Shown: positions 37,353 to 47,170, numbered from the stretch's first letter. The stretch: 64,000 nt of DNA from Hyphococcus flavus (GCF_028748065.1 NZ_CP118166.1:1193501-1257500), one strand, 5' to 3'. Notes: a model not told the origin generated them from the sequence alone. Numbers and translations: made by a program.

Positions 37353-37787
37353 ATGCCGAAACGACAAACCCGGATAAGTACCCTCCTTGTGGTGGCCACC
37401 GCTCTCCCCATACTGGTGTCCATGCTCTTCTGTGAGAAAATGGCGAGTTATGCGTCAACAATTAATGTTGAGAAAGACGAGCGCTGTAAGATTCTTGCTT
37501 CCATAGATTCCTTCAATGACCGTCCATTCCAACATGTAAGCGGTGACGGAACTGATTGGGCCTTAGTATATATGGCAATGAATGATCGAGTAGGTCGCGG
37601 AGGATTTGAAATCCATAATATTGGATCGTCTAGTATTTATGTCAAAGTCACTGATCGCGATGACTCCGACGAAGAAATAGCAATTTCTCCGGATATAGGC
37701 CGTTTTTTCTTGGCCAAGGTAGTACATGTTCGCGCTTTAGCAGATGGCGACGCTTGGGAGATCTGCGCGCGGATACACAGCCTTTAA
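37353..37787 (+). CDS. Hypothetical protein with N-terminal membrane segment
   Basis: The product is about 144 residues and I do not recognise it. It has one N-terminal hydrophobic segment (ISTLLVVATALPILVSMLFC), probably a signal or anchor, followed by an acidic, mixed alpha/beta domain containing ASIDSFNDRPFQHVSGD, FEIHNIGSSSIYVKVTD and DRDDSDEEIAISPD. The start at 37353 precedes a lysine/arginine-rich N-terminus; an in-frame ATG at 37323 is possible. It is more AT-rich than its neighbours, suggesting acquisition. It lies between the MFS gene and convergent dnaJ. Confidence 0.55.
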   Translation: MPKRQTRISTLLVVATALPILVSMLFCEKMASYASTINVEKDERCKILASIDSFNDRPFQHVSGDGTDWALVYMAMNDRVGRGGFEIHNIGSSSIYVKVTDRDDSDEEIAISPDIGRFFLAKVVHVRALADGDAWEICARIHSL

Positions 37788-37859
37788 AACCGTCAACTTA
37801 ACTTATAAGTTTTAGAAATCATAGATTTCAACTAGCGCCGCCTTTCGACATAGTTGTAC

Positions 37860-39050
37860 TCACCGTCCCTCGGTCACATTCTCCCAGAACGCTTTGGCCT
37901 TGTCGAAGAAGCCGCGCGAATTGGGGCAGGCGGCTTCGCCCCCACCGGCCTCACAGAACTGTTTCAGCAAGTCTTTTTGCTCGGCGTTAAGGCCTGTGGG
38001 CGTTTCGACCTGCACTTCGACATACATGTCGCCGCGGCGGCGGATATTGCCGCGTCCTGACTGGTCGAGCTGGGTCATGCCGCGCCCGCGAACGCGGAAA
38101 CGTTTTCCGGTCTGCGACCCTTCGGGTACGGAGATTTTGACGCGGCCGCCGTCAATGGTCGGCGTTTCGAAATCCCCGCCAAGCGCCGCCGTGGTCATGG
38201 GGATCGGCATCATGCAGTAAAGATCGGCGCCGTCGCGTTCAAACAGATTGTGCTCGTCCACATGGACGAAAATATATAGATCGCCCTCGGGCCCGCCACG
38301 CGGCCCCGCCTCGCCCTCGCCCGACAGCCTGATGCGCGTGCCGTTTTCAATACCGGCGGGGACATCGACTGACAGCGTGCGTTCGCGCCGGACGCGGCCC
38401 TGACCGCCGCAGTCCGTACACGGATCGGAAATCATCGTGCCCTGCCCGTTACAATGGGGGCATGTGCGCTCGATGGTGAAAAACCCCTGCTGCACGCGAA
38501 CGCGCCCGACGCCCTTACAGGTGCCGCATTCGGTCGGGCCAGAACCGGGCTTCGCGCCGGAACCCTCGCACGTATCGCACGCGACGGAACCCGGCACATT
38601 GATCTCAACCTTTTTGCCGTGAAAGGCGTCCTCAAGATCAATCTTGAGGTTATATTTTAGGTCCGCGCCGCGACCCGGCCCGGCGCGCCTGCGCCCGCCC
38701 TGGCCGCCCATGAACTCGCCGAAGATCTCATCGAAAATATCCGAAAAAGCGCCTGCGCCGCCGCCCATCCCGGCGCCAAACCCGCGCGCGCCGCCAAAGC
38801 CGTTGGCGCCGCCCATTCCGCCATTTTGAAACGCCGCATGGCCGAAGCGGTCATAGGCGGCGCGTTTTTGATCGTCGGAAAGAATTTCGTAGGCTTCGCC
38901 CAGTTCCTTGAACTTTTTTTCCGCCTCCGGATCATCATGATTGCGGTCCGGATGATACTGCATCGCGCGCTTGCGGAAAGCGGACTTGATCGCCGACGCA
39001 TCCGCGCCGCGTTCAATGCCTAAAACTTCATAATAACATGCTTGCGCCAT
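37860..39050 (-). CDS. dnaJ: Chaperone DnaJ
   Basis: The 396-residue co-chaperone stimulates DnaK ATPase. Its J domain (1-70) carries HPD at 33-35 in [10 protein letters not shown], followed by a long Gly/Phe-rich region with [16 protein letters not shown], a zinc domain with four CxxCxGxG repeats ([32 protein letters not shown]), and the C-terminal substrate domain. All catalytic and zinc residues are present. It is downstream of dnaK, separated by a strong hairpin. Confidence 0.98.
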   Translation of the reverse strand: MAQACYYEVLGIERGADASAIKSAFRKRAMQYHPDRNHDDPEAEKKFKELGEAYEILSDDQKRAAYDRFGHAAFQNGGMGGANGFGGARGFGAGMGGGAGAFSDIFDEIFGEFMGGQGGRRRAGPGRGADLKYNLKIDLEDAFHGKKVEINVPGSVACDTCEGSGAKPGSGPTECGTCKGVGRVRVQQGFFTIERTCPHCNGQGTMISDPCTDCGGQGRVRRERTLSVDVPAGIENGTRIRLSGEGEAGPRGGPEGDLYIFVHVDEHNLFERDGADLYCMMPIPMTTAALGGDFETPTIDGGRVKISVPEGSQTGKRFRVRGRGMTQLDQSGRGNIRRRGDMYVEVQVETPTGLNAEQKDLLKQFCEAGGGEAACPNSRGFFDKAKAFWENVTEGR

Positions 39051-39128
39051 GTAACTCGCGCCCTGCCCTCTATCGGGGTTCTATTGCCTTGCCCCTTTGC
39101 CGGCCTTTCCCGCCAAGGCCGGTTTGAA

Positions 39129-39162
39129 AAGCGCCGCGCATAAAAAAATCAGCGCGGCGCTT
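39129..39162 (-). terminator. Hairpin between dnaK and dnaJ
   Basis: AAGCGCCGCGC at 39129-39139 is perfectly complementary to GCGCGGCGCTT at 39152-39162, an 11-bp stem with a 12-base loop. On the minus strand it is followed by only four T. It lies directly after the dnaK stop, so it could be an attenuator that lowers dnaJ relative to dnaK. Confidence 0.65.
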
Positions 39163-39170
39163 GTCTCAGC

Positions 39171-41102
39171 TTAGTCTTTTTTATCGCCGTCGACTTCTTC
39201 GAAGTCTGCATCGACGACGTCATCGTCGCCTTCGGCGTCATTCGCAGCGTCCGCTGCGGCGGCAGCCTCGCCGTCGTCAGCCGCATCGCCTGCGCCAGCC
39301 TTGTACATGGCCTCGCCCAGCTTCATGGTCGCCTGCGCAAGCGTACCGGCCGCTGCGTCAATATCCTCAACGCTGGCGTCTTCTTTCTCGAGAACTTCTT
39401 TCATGCCGGCGAGCGCCGCATCAATGGCGTTGCGGTCAGCGTCTTCGAGCTTGTCGCCATATTCCTCAAGGTTCTTTTCGGTCGAATGGACCAGCGCTTC
39501 GGCGCGGTTTTTCGACTCAACGCCTTCGCGGCGTTTCTTGTCAGCTTCGGCGTTCGCTTCCGCGTCCTTGACCATCTGTTCGATGTCGTTGTCGGAAAGA
39601 CCGCCCGACGCCTGAATGCGGATCGACTGTTCTTTATTGGTCGCTTTGTCTTTCGCGTTCACATGAACGATGCCATTGGCGTCAATATCGAACGTGACTT
39701 CAATTTGCGGAACGCCGCGCGGCGCCGGCGGGATGCCCACAAGATCGAACTGGCCGAGCATCTTGTTATCAGCCGCCATTTCACGCTCACCCTGGAAGAC
39801 GCGGATCGTCACCGCTGACTGATTGTCTTCAGCGGTGGAGAATGTCTGCGACTTCTTGGTCGGGATCGTCGTGTTGCGGTCGATAAGACGCGTGAAAACG
39901 CCGCCCAGCGTTTCGATGCCGAGCGAAAGCGGCGTCACATCGAGGAGAAGAACGTCTTTGACGTCCCCTTGCAGAACGCCCGCCTGGATAGCCGCGCCAA
40001 GCGCGACGACTTCATCCGGGTTGACGCCCTTGTGCGGCTCTTTGCCGAAGAACTGCTTCACCGTCTCCTGGACTTTCGGCATGCGGGTCATGCCGCCCAC
40101 CAGAATAACGTCGTCAATGTCGCCCGGCGACATGCCGGCGTCTTTCAGTGCCGATTTACATGGGTCGACCGTGCGTTTGACGAGATCTTCGACAAGGCTT
40201 TCAAATTTTGCGCGCGACAGTTTCATAGTCAGGTGTTTCGGACCCGACGCGTCGGCGGTAATGAACGGCAGGTTCACTTCGTATTGCGAGGTCGAGGAAA
40301 GCTCTTTCTTGGCTTTTTCGGCTTCTTCCTTCAGGCGCTGCAGCGCGAGTTTGTCTTTGCGCAGATCAATGCCCTGATCTTTTTTGAACTCATCGGCGAG
40401 ATAGTCGACAACACGAAGGTCGAAGTCCTCACCACCGAGAAAGGTGTCGCCGTTGGTCGAGAGCACTTCGAAAACGCCGTCGCCGATTTCGAGGATCGAG
40501 ATATCAAACGTACCGCCGCCAAGGTCGTAAACAGCGATCTTCTTGCCTTCTTTTTTGTCGAGGCCGTAAGCCAGCGCCGCCGCCGTCGGCTCGTTGATGA
40601 TGCGCAGGACTTCGAGACCAGCAATCTTGCCGGCGTCTTTGGTCGCCTGACGCTGGGCGTCGTTGAAATAAGCGGGAACCGTAATGACGGCTTGCGTCAC
40701 GTCCTGACCGAGATGGGCTTCCGCCGTCTCTTTCATTTTCTGTAGGATGAACGCGGAAATCTGGGATGGCGCGTACTTTTCGCCGCGGCTCTCGACCCAG
40801 GCATCGCCATTGTCGCCCTTGACGATGGCGTAAGGCACCATGTCCTTGTCTTTTTGTGCAGTCGGATCGTCATAAGGACGCCCGATCAGGCGCTTGATGG
40901 CGAAAAACGTATTTTCCGGGTTGGTCACGGCCTGGCGGCGCGCAGGCTGGCCAATCAGGCGTTCTTTATCTTCAGTGAACGCGACAATCGATGGGGTCGT
41001 GCGCGCGCCCTCTGCGTTTTCGATAACCTTCGGTTCCTTGCCTTCCATGACGGCGACGCATGAGTTCGTCGTACCGAGGTCAATCCCTATTACTTTGCCC
41101 AT
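39171..41102 (-). CDS. dnaK: Chaperone DnaK (Hsp70)
   Basis: The 643-residue Hsp70 folds and remodels proteins in the cytoplasm in an ATP cycle with DnaJ and GrpE. The nucleotide-binding domain shows [17 protein letters not shown], the [21 protein letters not shown] segment, the [18 protein letters not shown] motif and [14 protein letters not shown]. The substrate-binding domain includes [19 protein letters not shown], and the protein ends in an acidic tail rich in Ala, Asp and Glu ([20 protein letters not shown]). Length is typical. In Caulobacter dnaKJ is also close to the origin, consistent with the right end of the window. Confidence 0.99.
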   Translation of the reverse strand: MGKVIGIDLGTTNSCVAVMEGKEPKVIENAEGARTTPSIVAFTEDKERLIGQPARRQAVTNPENTFFAIKRLIGRPYDDPTAQKDKDMVPYAIVKGDNGDAWVESRGEKYAPSQISAFILQKMKETAEAHLGQDVTQAVITVPAYFNDAQRQATKDAGKIAGLEVLRIINEPTAAALAYGLDKKEGKKIAVYDLGGGTFDISILEIGDGVFEVLSTNGDTFLGGEDFDLRVVDYLADEFKKDQGIDLRKDKLALQRLKEEAEKAKKELSSTSQYEVNLPFITADASGPKHLTMKLSRAKFESLVEDLVKRTVDPCKSALKDAGMSPGDIDDVILVGGMTRMPKVQETVKQFFGKEPHKGVNPDEVVALGAAIQAGVLQGDVKDVLLLDVTPLSLGIETLGGVFTRLIDRNTTIPTKKSQTFSTAEDNQSAVTIRVFQGEREMAADNKMLGQFDLVGIPPAPRGVPQIEVTFDIDANGIVHVNAKDKATNKEQSIRIQASGGLSDNDIEQMVKDAEANAEADKKRREGVESKNRAEALVHSTEKNLEEYGDKLEDADRNAIDAALAGMKEVLEKEDASVEDIDAAAGTLAQATMKLGEAMYKAGAGDAADDGEAAAAADAANDAEGDDDVVDADFEEVDGDKKD

Positions 41103-41249
41103 GTCTTCATCTTCTCCATATAAGCGAGCCGCCCGTTTGGGTCCGGCCTAGCAAGCCAGCGCCGGATATGGACGCGCCCCTTTTTCACTCCAGATGGCCG
41201 ACTTTCGGGCGGATCATGACGTATCCGCCGGAAGCGGCGTTCGGGCGGG

Positions 41250-41278
41250 ATATAAGGAGAGGTTCTGGGCCTCGCAAC
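41250..41278 (-). promoter_or_regulatory. Possible RpoH-type promoter upstream of dnaK
   Basis: On the minus strand GTTG (41275-41278) is followed after 18 bases by CTTATAT (41250-41256), close to the alphaproteobacterial heat-shock pattern CTTG-N17-CYTATNT. The -35 has one mismatch and the spacer is one base long. It lies about 150 bases upstream of the dnaK ATG. This is a weak candidate. Confidence 0.35.
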
Positions 41279-41341
41279 CCATGGGGGAGCCGGGCGCGGC
41301 AAAAAATCCGGGCGTTAAAAATACGGTAACAATTCGCCGCG

Positions 41342-41378
41342 AAAAGCCCGCGCCCGGTACAAGCCAGCGCGGGCTTTT
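41342..41378 (-). terminator. Terminator hairpin downstream of the M3B-like gene
   Basis: AAAAGCCCGCGC at 41342-41353 pairs perfectly with GCGCGGGCTTTT at 41367-41378, a 12-bp stem with a 13-base loop. On the minus strand it lies just past the stop of the M3B-like gene and ends in TTTT, a good factor-independent terminator separating that gene from dnaK. Confidence 0.8.
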
Positions 41379-41384
41379 CAGCGT

Positions 41385-43220
41385 TTATCGAGCCTCGATA
41401 GCCGCTTCCAACTGATCGAGAAGATTTCGCATATAGGCTCCGGCCATCTGATAAGGCTCAGGCGATGACAGATCCAAGCCAGACTCCCGCAACACGTGAA
41501 AAATACGGTCGCTGTCCCGTGCGTCTGTCACCTCCTTGAAAAAAGCATCCGCGGCGCTCTCATCTCCGTTCCGGTTTTTCTGAATAACGGACGTCGCCGC
41601 GACAACGGAGAGCGGCCAGTTGTGATGCGCATAATTCAGGAACGGCACGAATTGGGTCATCCATTCATGGGCATGCACGGGATCAATCGGCAGATCGCCA
41701 TAATAGTCCTTGAGGATCGATAAATAGATCTCCGAGATTTCAGCGCCTGTTGGCGGTTTCCCGGCGGCGATGCGGCTCTCAACTTCACGATCCAGCGTGT
41801 TGAACAGAATGTTTCTGAATAGAGAGTAATAAACCTGATCGGCGGCAGAAAGGAGAAACGCAATTCTTTGTTGTTGGGTTTCTGCTTGCTTTGCTCCGTA
41901 CTCGTCATATAGCAAATACGTTCCGTATAGCCCAGGTGAAATCGCCGAGTCCTGTCCGGAAAGGCTGATATCGTCGAGACGCTCATAAAAAGTGAGCAAG
42001 GTAGTCAGCCCGGCCGCCAACCGGCGGGAGTCCAGATACTCGCCTTGATAATTCATGCGCAAATAAGGTTCCGACCCGCCGACGCCGGGCACGATCCCCC
42101 ATTCCGCGCTTTTCACATCAGACGGCGCCAGATGAAGCAAAGGCTGCTGCACGACCTCGCGAAGCGCGGCCTGCCGCTCCGGTCCAAACTCAGCATAGAC
42201 GTTGATCAGGCGGTCAATCGTCTCGCCAACGGAATATTCGCCTTCAATGCCCGGCGGTCGCGCCAGCAAATCCGCATATTCGAAGTCATCAATATCCAGA
42301 GCGCGCGCCCTTAGCTGAACATACCGGCGCACCAGCGGCGCCATTTTCAGCATTTCTTCAACCAGCAACTCGGAAACGCCCGGCGGAATCTCTTCCCTCA
42401 TTGCCCAAAAAGCGTGCGGACCTGTTTCGAAGCCGCGATAATCGGCAACCCGCCAGTCACCCTCAACTCTGCGCGTGTAAAGCAGGCCGAACGGCTCTGC
42501 GAGATCGCCAAGATGGCTAAGATGCGCTTTTACAACAGAGCGTCTTTCCGCAGTTGAGGGCGATCGCCGATAGCGCCGATAGGCGCCGGAGTCAGCCACC
42601 TCAGAACCCTCCGAGAGGGCAAGCTCAGGCCAGCCAATGGGCGCTTCCATCAAGGCGGTCCATTCGTCTGCTGAGAGCTGAATACTTCTTTCCAGGTCCG
42701 CTACAAGCAGTTCTTGCTCCGCCGGCAGCCGGTGATCGGCAAGTGCAATGACGGACCGAAGCCGCACGCGATAGGGTTGAAGACGGGGCTCAGATTCCAT
42801 CCATCTTTGGAGCGTGCTGGCGGGTATCGCCGTAACGTCATCGCTCAAAAAACCAACCGCTGCATCGGCGCGAGAGCTGAGCGCCGTTGCAATGTCATAG
42901 CCGCTCTGGGCCTGATCGGAAGTTGTATCGACATTACGCGTCAAAATTCCATAAAGCAGTAGTTTTTCAGCGCGGTCAGTCAGGTCCGCTGTTTGCTCGA
43001 ACACATACGCCATGTCCCGTGCGCTCTTTTTGGCGCGCCCCTCCAGCTCGCCAATCGTCTCTAGCCGCTGCGTTACAAACCCAACATCGTCATGGAACGC
43101 GCCCCAGTCATCATACAAAGTAGAAAAATCAGTTACGTATTGTTCGGCGTCGTTGGCGCTCCCACGAACTGGGCTCAAAATCAAAGCGATAGAGGTTAGC
43201 GCGCAAGCTACACGGCTCAT
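41385..43220 (-). CDS. Exported M3B (oligoendopeptidase F) homologue lacking the zinc motif
   Basis: The 611-residue protein has a signal peptide (ALTSIALILSPVRGSA) and matches M3B oligoendopeptidase F along its length: EQTADLTDRAEKLLLYG, the middle LSHLGDLAEPFGLLYTRR and YGDLPIDPVHAHEWM near the C-terminus. Where PepF has a segment such as NYTGxxxDVxxLAHELGH, this protein reads NYQGEYLDSRRLAAGLTT. Residues 403-407 are AGLTT in place of HELGH, so both zinc histidines and the catalytic glutamate are gone while flanking residues align. It is therefore predicted to be catalytically inactive as a metallopeptidase, perhaps a binding or regulatory protein. Frame and length are intact, arguing against simple decay. 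Confidence 0.8.
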   Translation of the reverse strand: MSRVACALTSIALILSPVRGSANDAEQYVTDFSTLYDDWGAFHDDVGFVTQRLETIGELEGRAKKSARDMAYVFEQTADLTDRAEKLLLYGILTRNVDTTSDQAQSGYDIATALSSRADAAVGFLSDDVTAIPASTLQRWMESEPRLQPYRVRLRSVIALADHRLPAEQELLVADLERSIQLSADEWTALMEAPIGWPELALSEGSEVADSGAYRRYRRSPSTAERRSVVKAHLSHLGDLAEPFGLLYTRRVEGDWRVADYRGFETGPHAFWAMREEIPPGVSELLVEEMLKMAPLVRRYVQLRARALDIDDFEYADLLARPPGIEGEYSVGETIDRLINVYAEFGPERQAALREVVQQPLLHLAPSDVKSAEWGIVPGVGGSEPYLRMNYQGEYLDSRRLAAGLTTLLTFYERLDDISLSGQDSAISPGLYGTYLLYDEYGAKQAETQQQRIAFLLSAADQVYYSLFRNILFNTLDREVESRIAAGKPPTGAEISEIYLSILKDYYGDLPIDPVHAHEWMTQFVPFLNYAHHNWPLSVVAATSVIQKNRNGDESAADAFFKEVTDARDSDRIFHVLRESGLDLSSPEPYQMAGAYMRNLLDQLEAAIEAR

Positions 43221-43464
43221 AGATTACTCCTATTCGTACTACTTTAGCCATAACCAGCTCATCCTTGGAAAGTAAACTTAAATGAATGAGTGTTAGCGCT
43301 GGGCGGAATTTGAGCTTAGATTGCTCGTCTCCGGCGTCTCTTGAATAAATTTGACCTTCTAAAACCTGCGCGCCGTTTATGAACATATTACGCTTAGAAA
43401 TAGCGTATTTTCAGCAAAGCATGAGAATATCACATTCGCGTCAGCGCAACATCTCGCCTGGCGC

Positions 43465-44598
43465 CTAGTCAAGCGTGCGCCGGTAACGCGTCATGGCGAG
43501 AATGACAGCAAAAACGGTGAAGGCCAGGAGCGCCAGGAATTCCATGTCGAGATCGGAAAACCCGGCGCCTTTCAGCATCACGCCGCGCACGATCCTGAGA
43601 AAATGGGTGAGCGGCAGCGCCTCGCCGATGCCTTGGGCCCACCCCGGCATGCCCCTGAACGGAAACATAAAGCCAGACAGCAATATTGATGGAAGGAAGA
43701 AGAAAAACGTGAGTTGCATTGCCTGCATTTGCGACCGTGCAATCGTTGAGAACGTAAAACCGATGGCGAGATTGGCGACGACAAAAACCGTAACCCCAAG
43801 CATCAATATCCATAAGGCTCCTGCGAAGGGCGTTTTGAAAATAAAGTGCGCAGCCAAAAGAATGACGACCGTTTGCCCGGCGCCGATCATAACGTAAGGT
43901 CCAATCTTGCCGATCATCACCTCAATCGGTCGCGCCGGCATTGCGAGAAGGTTTTCCAACGTGCCGCGCTCAGCCTCGCGCGTCATGGCCATCGCCGTGA
44001 TCATGACAAGAGTCATGGTCAAGATGACGCCTAATAGTCCGGGTACGATGTTATATTGCGTTATGGCCTCGGGATTGTAGCGCGAATGGACTACCAGCTC
44101 GAACGGAGCGGGGCCCTGCGCGAGGGCGGCGAGCGGTCCTTTCAGTTCATGCCGCAGCGCGCTGTTGAATATCGCTTCAGCGCTGGCGATGGCGTTGGAC
44201 GCAGCGGCCGGGTCCGACGCATCCGCCTCGATCAACAATTGCGGGCGGTCGCCGCGCACGAGCCGCTCCGTAAAACCTGACGGGATAATGACGACGAAGG
44301 TCACTTCGCCGCTCGCCAACAACGCCGCCGTCTCACGCGGGTCATCGATCTCGCGGACGATTTCGTAATAACCCGACGTTTCCAACGCCTGAACCAATGC
44401 ACGCGTGATTGGCGTTTGTTCTTCCATCAGAGCTGCCGTCGGCAGATTTTTCGGGTCCATGTTGATGGCGAAGCCGAAAAGAATAAGCTGGATGATCGGC
44501 AGGCCGAACATCATGCCGAAAGTCAGCCGGTCGCGGCGCATCTGCACCGTTTCCTTGACGAAAATCGCCGTGATCCGGTCAAGGACGCCTCTATTCAC
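43465..44598 (-). CDS. ABC-2 type transporter permease
   Basis: The product of about 377 residues is an ABC-2 permease with one N-terminal helix (GMMFGLPIIQLILFGFAI), a large extracytoplasmic domain, and five C-terminal helices ending FLRIVRGVMLKGAGF. The motif NLLAMPARPIEVMIGKIGPY is characteristic of YbhS/YbhR-type subunits. I chose a GTG start at 44598 because AGGGAGG lies six bases upstream; an ATG at 44616 would overlap the ATPase gene. Usually such systems have two permease genes; only one is seen here, so it would have to act as a homodimer. Confidence 0.88.
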   Translation of the reverse strand: MNRGVLDRITAIFVKETVQMRRDRLTFGMMFGLPIIQLILFGFAINMDPKNLPTAALMEEQTPITRALVQALETSGYYEIVREIDDPRETAALLASGEVTFVVIIPSGFTERLVRGDRPQLLIEADASDPAAASNAIASAEAIFNSALRHELKGPLAALAQGPAPFELVVHSRYNPEAITQYNIVPGLLGVILTMTLVMITAMAMTREAERGTLENLLAMPARPIEVMIGKIGPYVMIGAGQTVVILLAAHFIFKTPFAGALWILMLGVTVFVVANLAIGFTFSTIARSQMQAMQLTFFFFLPSILLSGFMFPFRGMPGWAQGIGEALPLTHFLRIVRGVMLKGAGFSDLDMEFLALLAFTVFAVILAMTRYRRTLD

Positions 44599-44608
44599 GC
44601 CGGCCTCC

Positions 44609-45556
44609 CTATGCATGGATCCTGGCGTCCTCGCCCGCCCGCGCCATCAGCGCGATGAAGGCGTCTTCAAGGCTTACGCGGACTTCCTTCCATTCCACAT
44701 CACCGCCCGATGTTTCGTTTACAGACTTTTCAAGGGCGTCGCGGTCCGTGCCGCTTACATGCAGCGCAGCGCCGAAATAGGCGACATGCTCGACGCCGGG
44801 TCTGCCTCTAAGCGCTCTGGCAAGCTGGCGCACGCCGTCGCCCTCGGCCCGGAAAGTGACAAGACCTGACTCTTCAAGCACGCGGGCGACGCTGCCGCGC
44901 ACGATCACTCTGCCATTGGCGAGATAAACGATGCGGTCGCAGCGTTCGGCCTCGTCCATGTAATGGGTTGAAACCAGCACCGTCATGCCGTCAGACGTGA
45001 GGCGGTGGATCTCATCCCAGAAGTCGCGGCGCGCCTGCGGATCAACGCCTGCCGTCGGCTCGTCCAGCAGCAACAGACGTGGCTGATGCATGGTGACGGC
45101 GGCGAGCGCCAGGCGCTGTTTCCAGCCGCCTGAAAGCGCGCCCGCAAGCTGGTGCTGGCGTTTCGTTAGGCCCAGCGTTTCAAGGGTTTCGTCGACCCGC
45201 GCGCGCTTGTTCCGCATGCGGTATAGGCGGGCCACAAACTCAAGATTTTCGCGGATGGTCAGATCGCTCCAGAAGGAAAACTTCTGGGTCATGTATCCGG
45301 TCGCCAGCTTGATCCTCGCGGCGTCTTCCGCGATGTCATAGCCGAGGCAGCGGCCCTCCCCCTCGCTGGGCTGCAAAAGCCCGCAGATCATGCGGATCGT
45401 TGTCGTCTTGCCGGAGCCGTTAGGTCCCAGAAAACCCCAGACCTCTCCCTCAGGCATCTGGATATCAATGCCATCCACCGCCGTTTTGTCGCCGAAGCGC
45501 TTGACGAGGCCGCGCACATCAATGGCGAGATCGCCTGTGACGCTCGCCGTCGTCAT
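44609..45556 (-). CDS. ABC transporter ATP-binding protein
   Basis: The 315-residue ATPase powers the adjacent ABC-2 permease. It has Walker A in GPNGSGKTTTIRMICGLL, the Q-loop YMTQKFSFWSDLTIRENLEF, the signature LSGGWKQRLALA, and Walker B LLLLDEPTAGVDPQARRDFW with the H-loop VSTHYMDEAERCD. A C-terminal ~80-residue extension follows, common in YbhF-like drug-export ATPases. It is the third gene of the efflux operon, overlapping the HlyD gene by four bases. Confidence 0.93.
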   Translation of the reverse strand: MTTASVTGDLAIDVRGLVKRFGDKTAVDGIDIQMPEGEVWGFLGPNGSGKTTTIRMICGLLQPSEGEGRCLGYDIAEDAARIKLATGYMTQKFSFWSDLTIRENLEFVARLYRMRNKRARVDETLETLGLTKRQHQLAGALSGGWKQRLALAAVTMHQPRLLLLDEPTAGVDPQARRDFWDEIHRLTSDGMTVLVSTHYMDEAERCDRIVYLANGRVIVRGSVARVLEESGLVTFRAEGDGVRQLARALRGRPGVEHVAYFGAALHVSGTDRDALEKSVNETSGGDVEWKEVRVSLEDAFIALMARAGEDARIHA

Positions 45557-46512
45557 AGCGGCGCCACATCAACGGGCAAGCCGGGTCGGAGATTGGACGC
45601 ATCAACCGGCTTGGCTTCGATCAAAAAGACCAGCTTGTCGCGCGCATTAGCGCTATAGATCACCGGCGGTGTGAACTCTGCTTCCGTTGCGATATAGGTG
45701 ACGCGTGCTTCGATCGGATCGCCAACGCTGTCGGCGGTAATCAATACGCTCGCTCCTACTCTAAAGTTTGAAACCTCCGCTTGCGGAACAAAAAACCGGA
45801 CCTTGATTCCATTGTCCGGCAGGATCGCCAACACTGGCGCGCCTGCGTTCACGAACTCGCCTTCGCGGTGAAAAATCTCCTCGACGGAGCCGGATGCTTT
45901 GGCTTTGACCTTGCGTTCGGTCAGTCGCCATTCCGCTTCGGCGCGCGCAGCCACGGCTGCAAGCGTCGCCGCGCTGGCCGCCTGGCGTTCCGCATCGCGT
46001 CCGCCCAATTCCGCGACAGCGATGGCGTCCTTTGCCGCCTCAACACGCGCAACCGCCGCTTGATAATCGGCTGTCACCTGATCGCCGCGCGCCTTAGAAG
46101 CATTGCCTTCCGCCACCAGCGGCAGCCATCGATCGCGTTCTGCGCGCGCCAATCGAAGAGCCGCCTCAGCTTCAGCGAGTTGCGCCTTAAACCTTTGTAT
46201 TTCCTCAGGTCTTGCCCCCGTCTCGATATTTGCAGCCATCGCCCCAGCTTCAGCGGCGCGGGCGTCGGCAGCAGCGAAAGCGGCTTTCTGACGATCCTTG
46301 TCGAGTTCAAACAGGGGGGCGCCGAGAGAAACGACATCGCCTTCGCGAACGTGCAGCGCCATCAACCAGCCGGCTTCCGGTGGCGCGACGTAAACATATT
46401 CGGCTTCCACATAGCCGACATATCCGCTGCTTTTCTCGCTCGTGCATGAGACCAGCAGGACGGCGGCGCCAGCGAAAACCAGGTAATTCAGTGTACGGCT
46501 GATGTTAAGCAT
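45553..46512 (-). CDS. HlyD-family periplasmic adaptor lipoprotein
   Basis: The 319-residue adaptor begins with a lipobox (AAVLLVSCTSEK), so it is probably anchored to the inner membrane. It has the biotinyl-lipoyl half-motif YVEAEYVYVAPPEAGWLMALHVREGDVV, a long coiled-coil hairpin (about 75-200, rich in Ala, Glu, Arg), and the second lipoyl half AKASGSVEEIFHREGEFVNAGAPVLAI. It should bridge the ABC exporter to an outer-membrane channel. The order TetR-HlyD-ATPase-permease parallels the ybhG-ybhF-ybhS/R efflux locus. It overlaps TetR by eight bases. Confidence 0.9.
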   Translation of the reverse strand: MLNISRTLNYLVFAGAAVLLVSCTSEKSSGYVGYVEAEYVYVAPPEAGWLMALHVREGDVVSLGAPLFELDKDRQKAAFAAADARAAEAGAMAANIETGARPEEIQRFKAQLAEAEAALRLARAERDRWLPLVAEGNASKARGDQVTADYQAAVARVEAAKDAIAVAELGGRDAERQAASAATLAAVAARAEAEWRLTERKVKAKASGSVEEIFHREGEFVNAGAPVLAILPDNGIKVRFFVPQAEVSNFRVGASVLITADSVGDPIEARVTYIATEAEFTPPVIYSANARDKLVFLIEAKPVDASNLRPGLPVDVAPL

Positions 46513-47134
46513 GCGCCGCCTCGCTTACGCCAAGAGCCCGCATCAACATTTTTTCGTGGATCGAAAACAAGGCTTCCAGATCGATGCGCGCTTTGGCGTC
46601 ATGTTCGAAAACCACGCGCCAGACGGCTGAAAGGATTATCGGCGCCACAACAATCCGCGCCGTCAGCGCCGGGTCATCAATGTCAATTTCTCCCGCCGCT
46701 TTCGCCTGCCCCAAGGACGCCGCGACCATGCCGATTACCCGGTCGACAATCTTTTCACGATAGGCTGTCGCCATTTCCGGAAACGCCGGCGCATCGCCGA
46801 TCAGCACCTTTGCCAGTTTTGGCACAGGCGTGTCGCGAATAATGACCGGCGCGAATTTCAACAATGCACGGATCGCGGAAAGACCGCCGCCGCCTTTTGC
46901 CGCCGCCTCCATCATTTCGATATTCGGAAGCGCGAAGGTTTCCACAAGCCCTGTGAACAACGCCTCTTTCGAGTCGAAATAGAGGTAGATCGTTCCCTTG
47001 GAAAATCCGGCGCGGGCGGCGATGTCATCCATCCGCGCAGCGGCGAAACCGCGTTCGAAAAACTCGTCGAGGGCCGCAGTTAAAATCGCAAGCCTTCGCG
47101 CCTCTTTCGCCTCATCTGTCCGGGCTCGTTGCAT
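46505..47134 (-). CDS. TetR-family regulator of the efflux operon
   Basis: The 209-residue repressor has the usual N-terminal HTH (ILTAALDEFFERGFAAARMDDIAARAGFSKGTIYLYFDSKEALF) and a C-terminal ligand domain of helices without recognisable substrate motifs. It resembles the TetR_C/CecR type found with ybhG-like operons. It is the first gene of the HlyD-ABC operon, and a perfect palindrome lies fifteen bases upstream of its ATG, so it is probably autoregulated and controls the whole operon. Confidence 0.9.
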   Translation of the reverse strand: MQRARTDEAKEARRLAILTAALDEFFERGFAAARMDDIAARAGFSKGTIYLYFDSKEALFTGLVETFALPNIEMMEAAAKGGGGLSAIRALLKFAPVIIRDTPVPKLAKVLIGDAPAFPEMATAYREKIVDRVIGMVAASLGQAKAAGEIDIDDPALTARIVVAPIILSAVWRVVFEHDAKARIDLEALFSIHEKMLMRALGVSEAAHA

Positions 47135-47148
47135 GCCGCTCCTGTAAC

Positions 47149-47170
47149 TAACTGACCAGATAGTCAGTTA
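47149..47170. promoter_or_regulatory. TetR operator palindrome
   Basis: TAACTGAC at 47149-47156 and GTCAGTTA at 47163-47170 form a perfect 8-bp inverted repeat with a six-base spacer (CAGATA), 22 bp in all. It sits directly upstream of the tetR ATG at 47134, the expected place for an autoregulatory operator. Confidence 0.8.
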
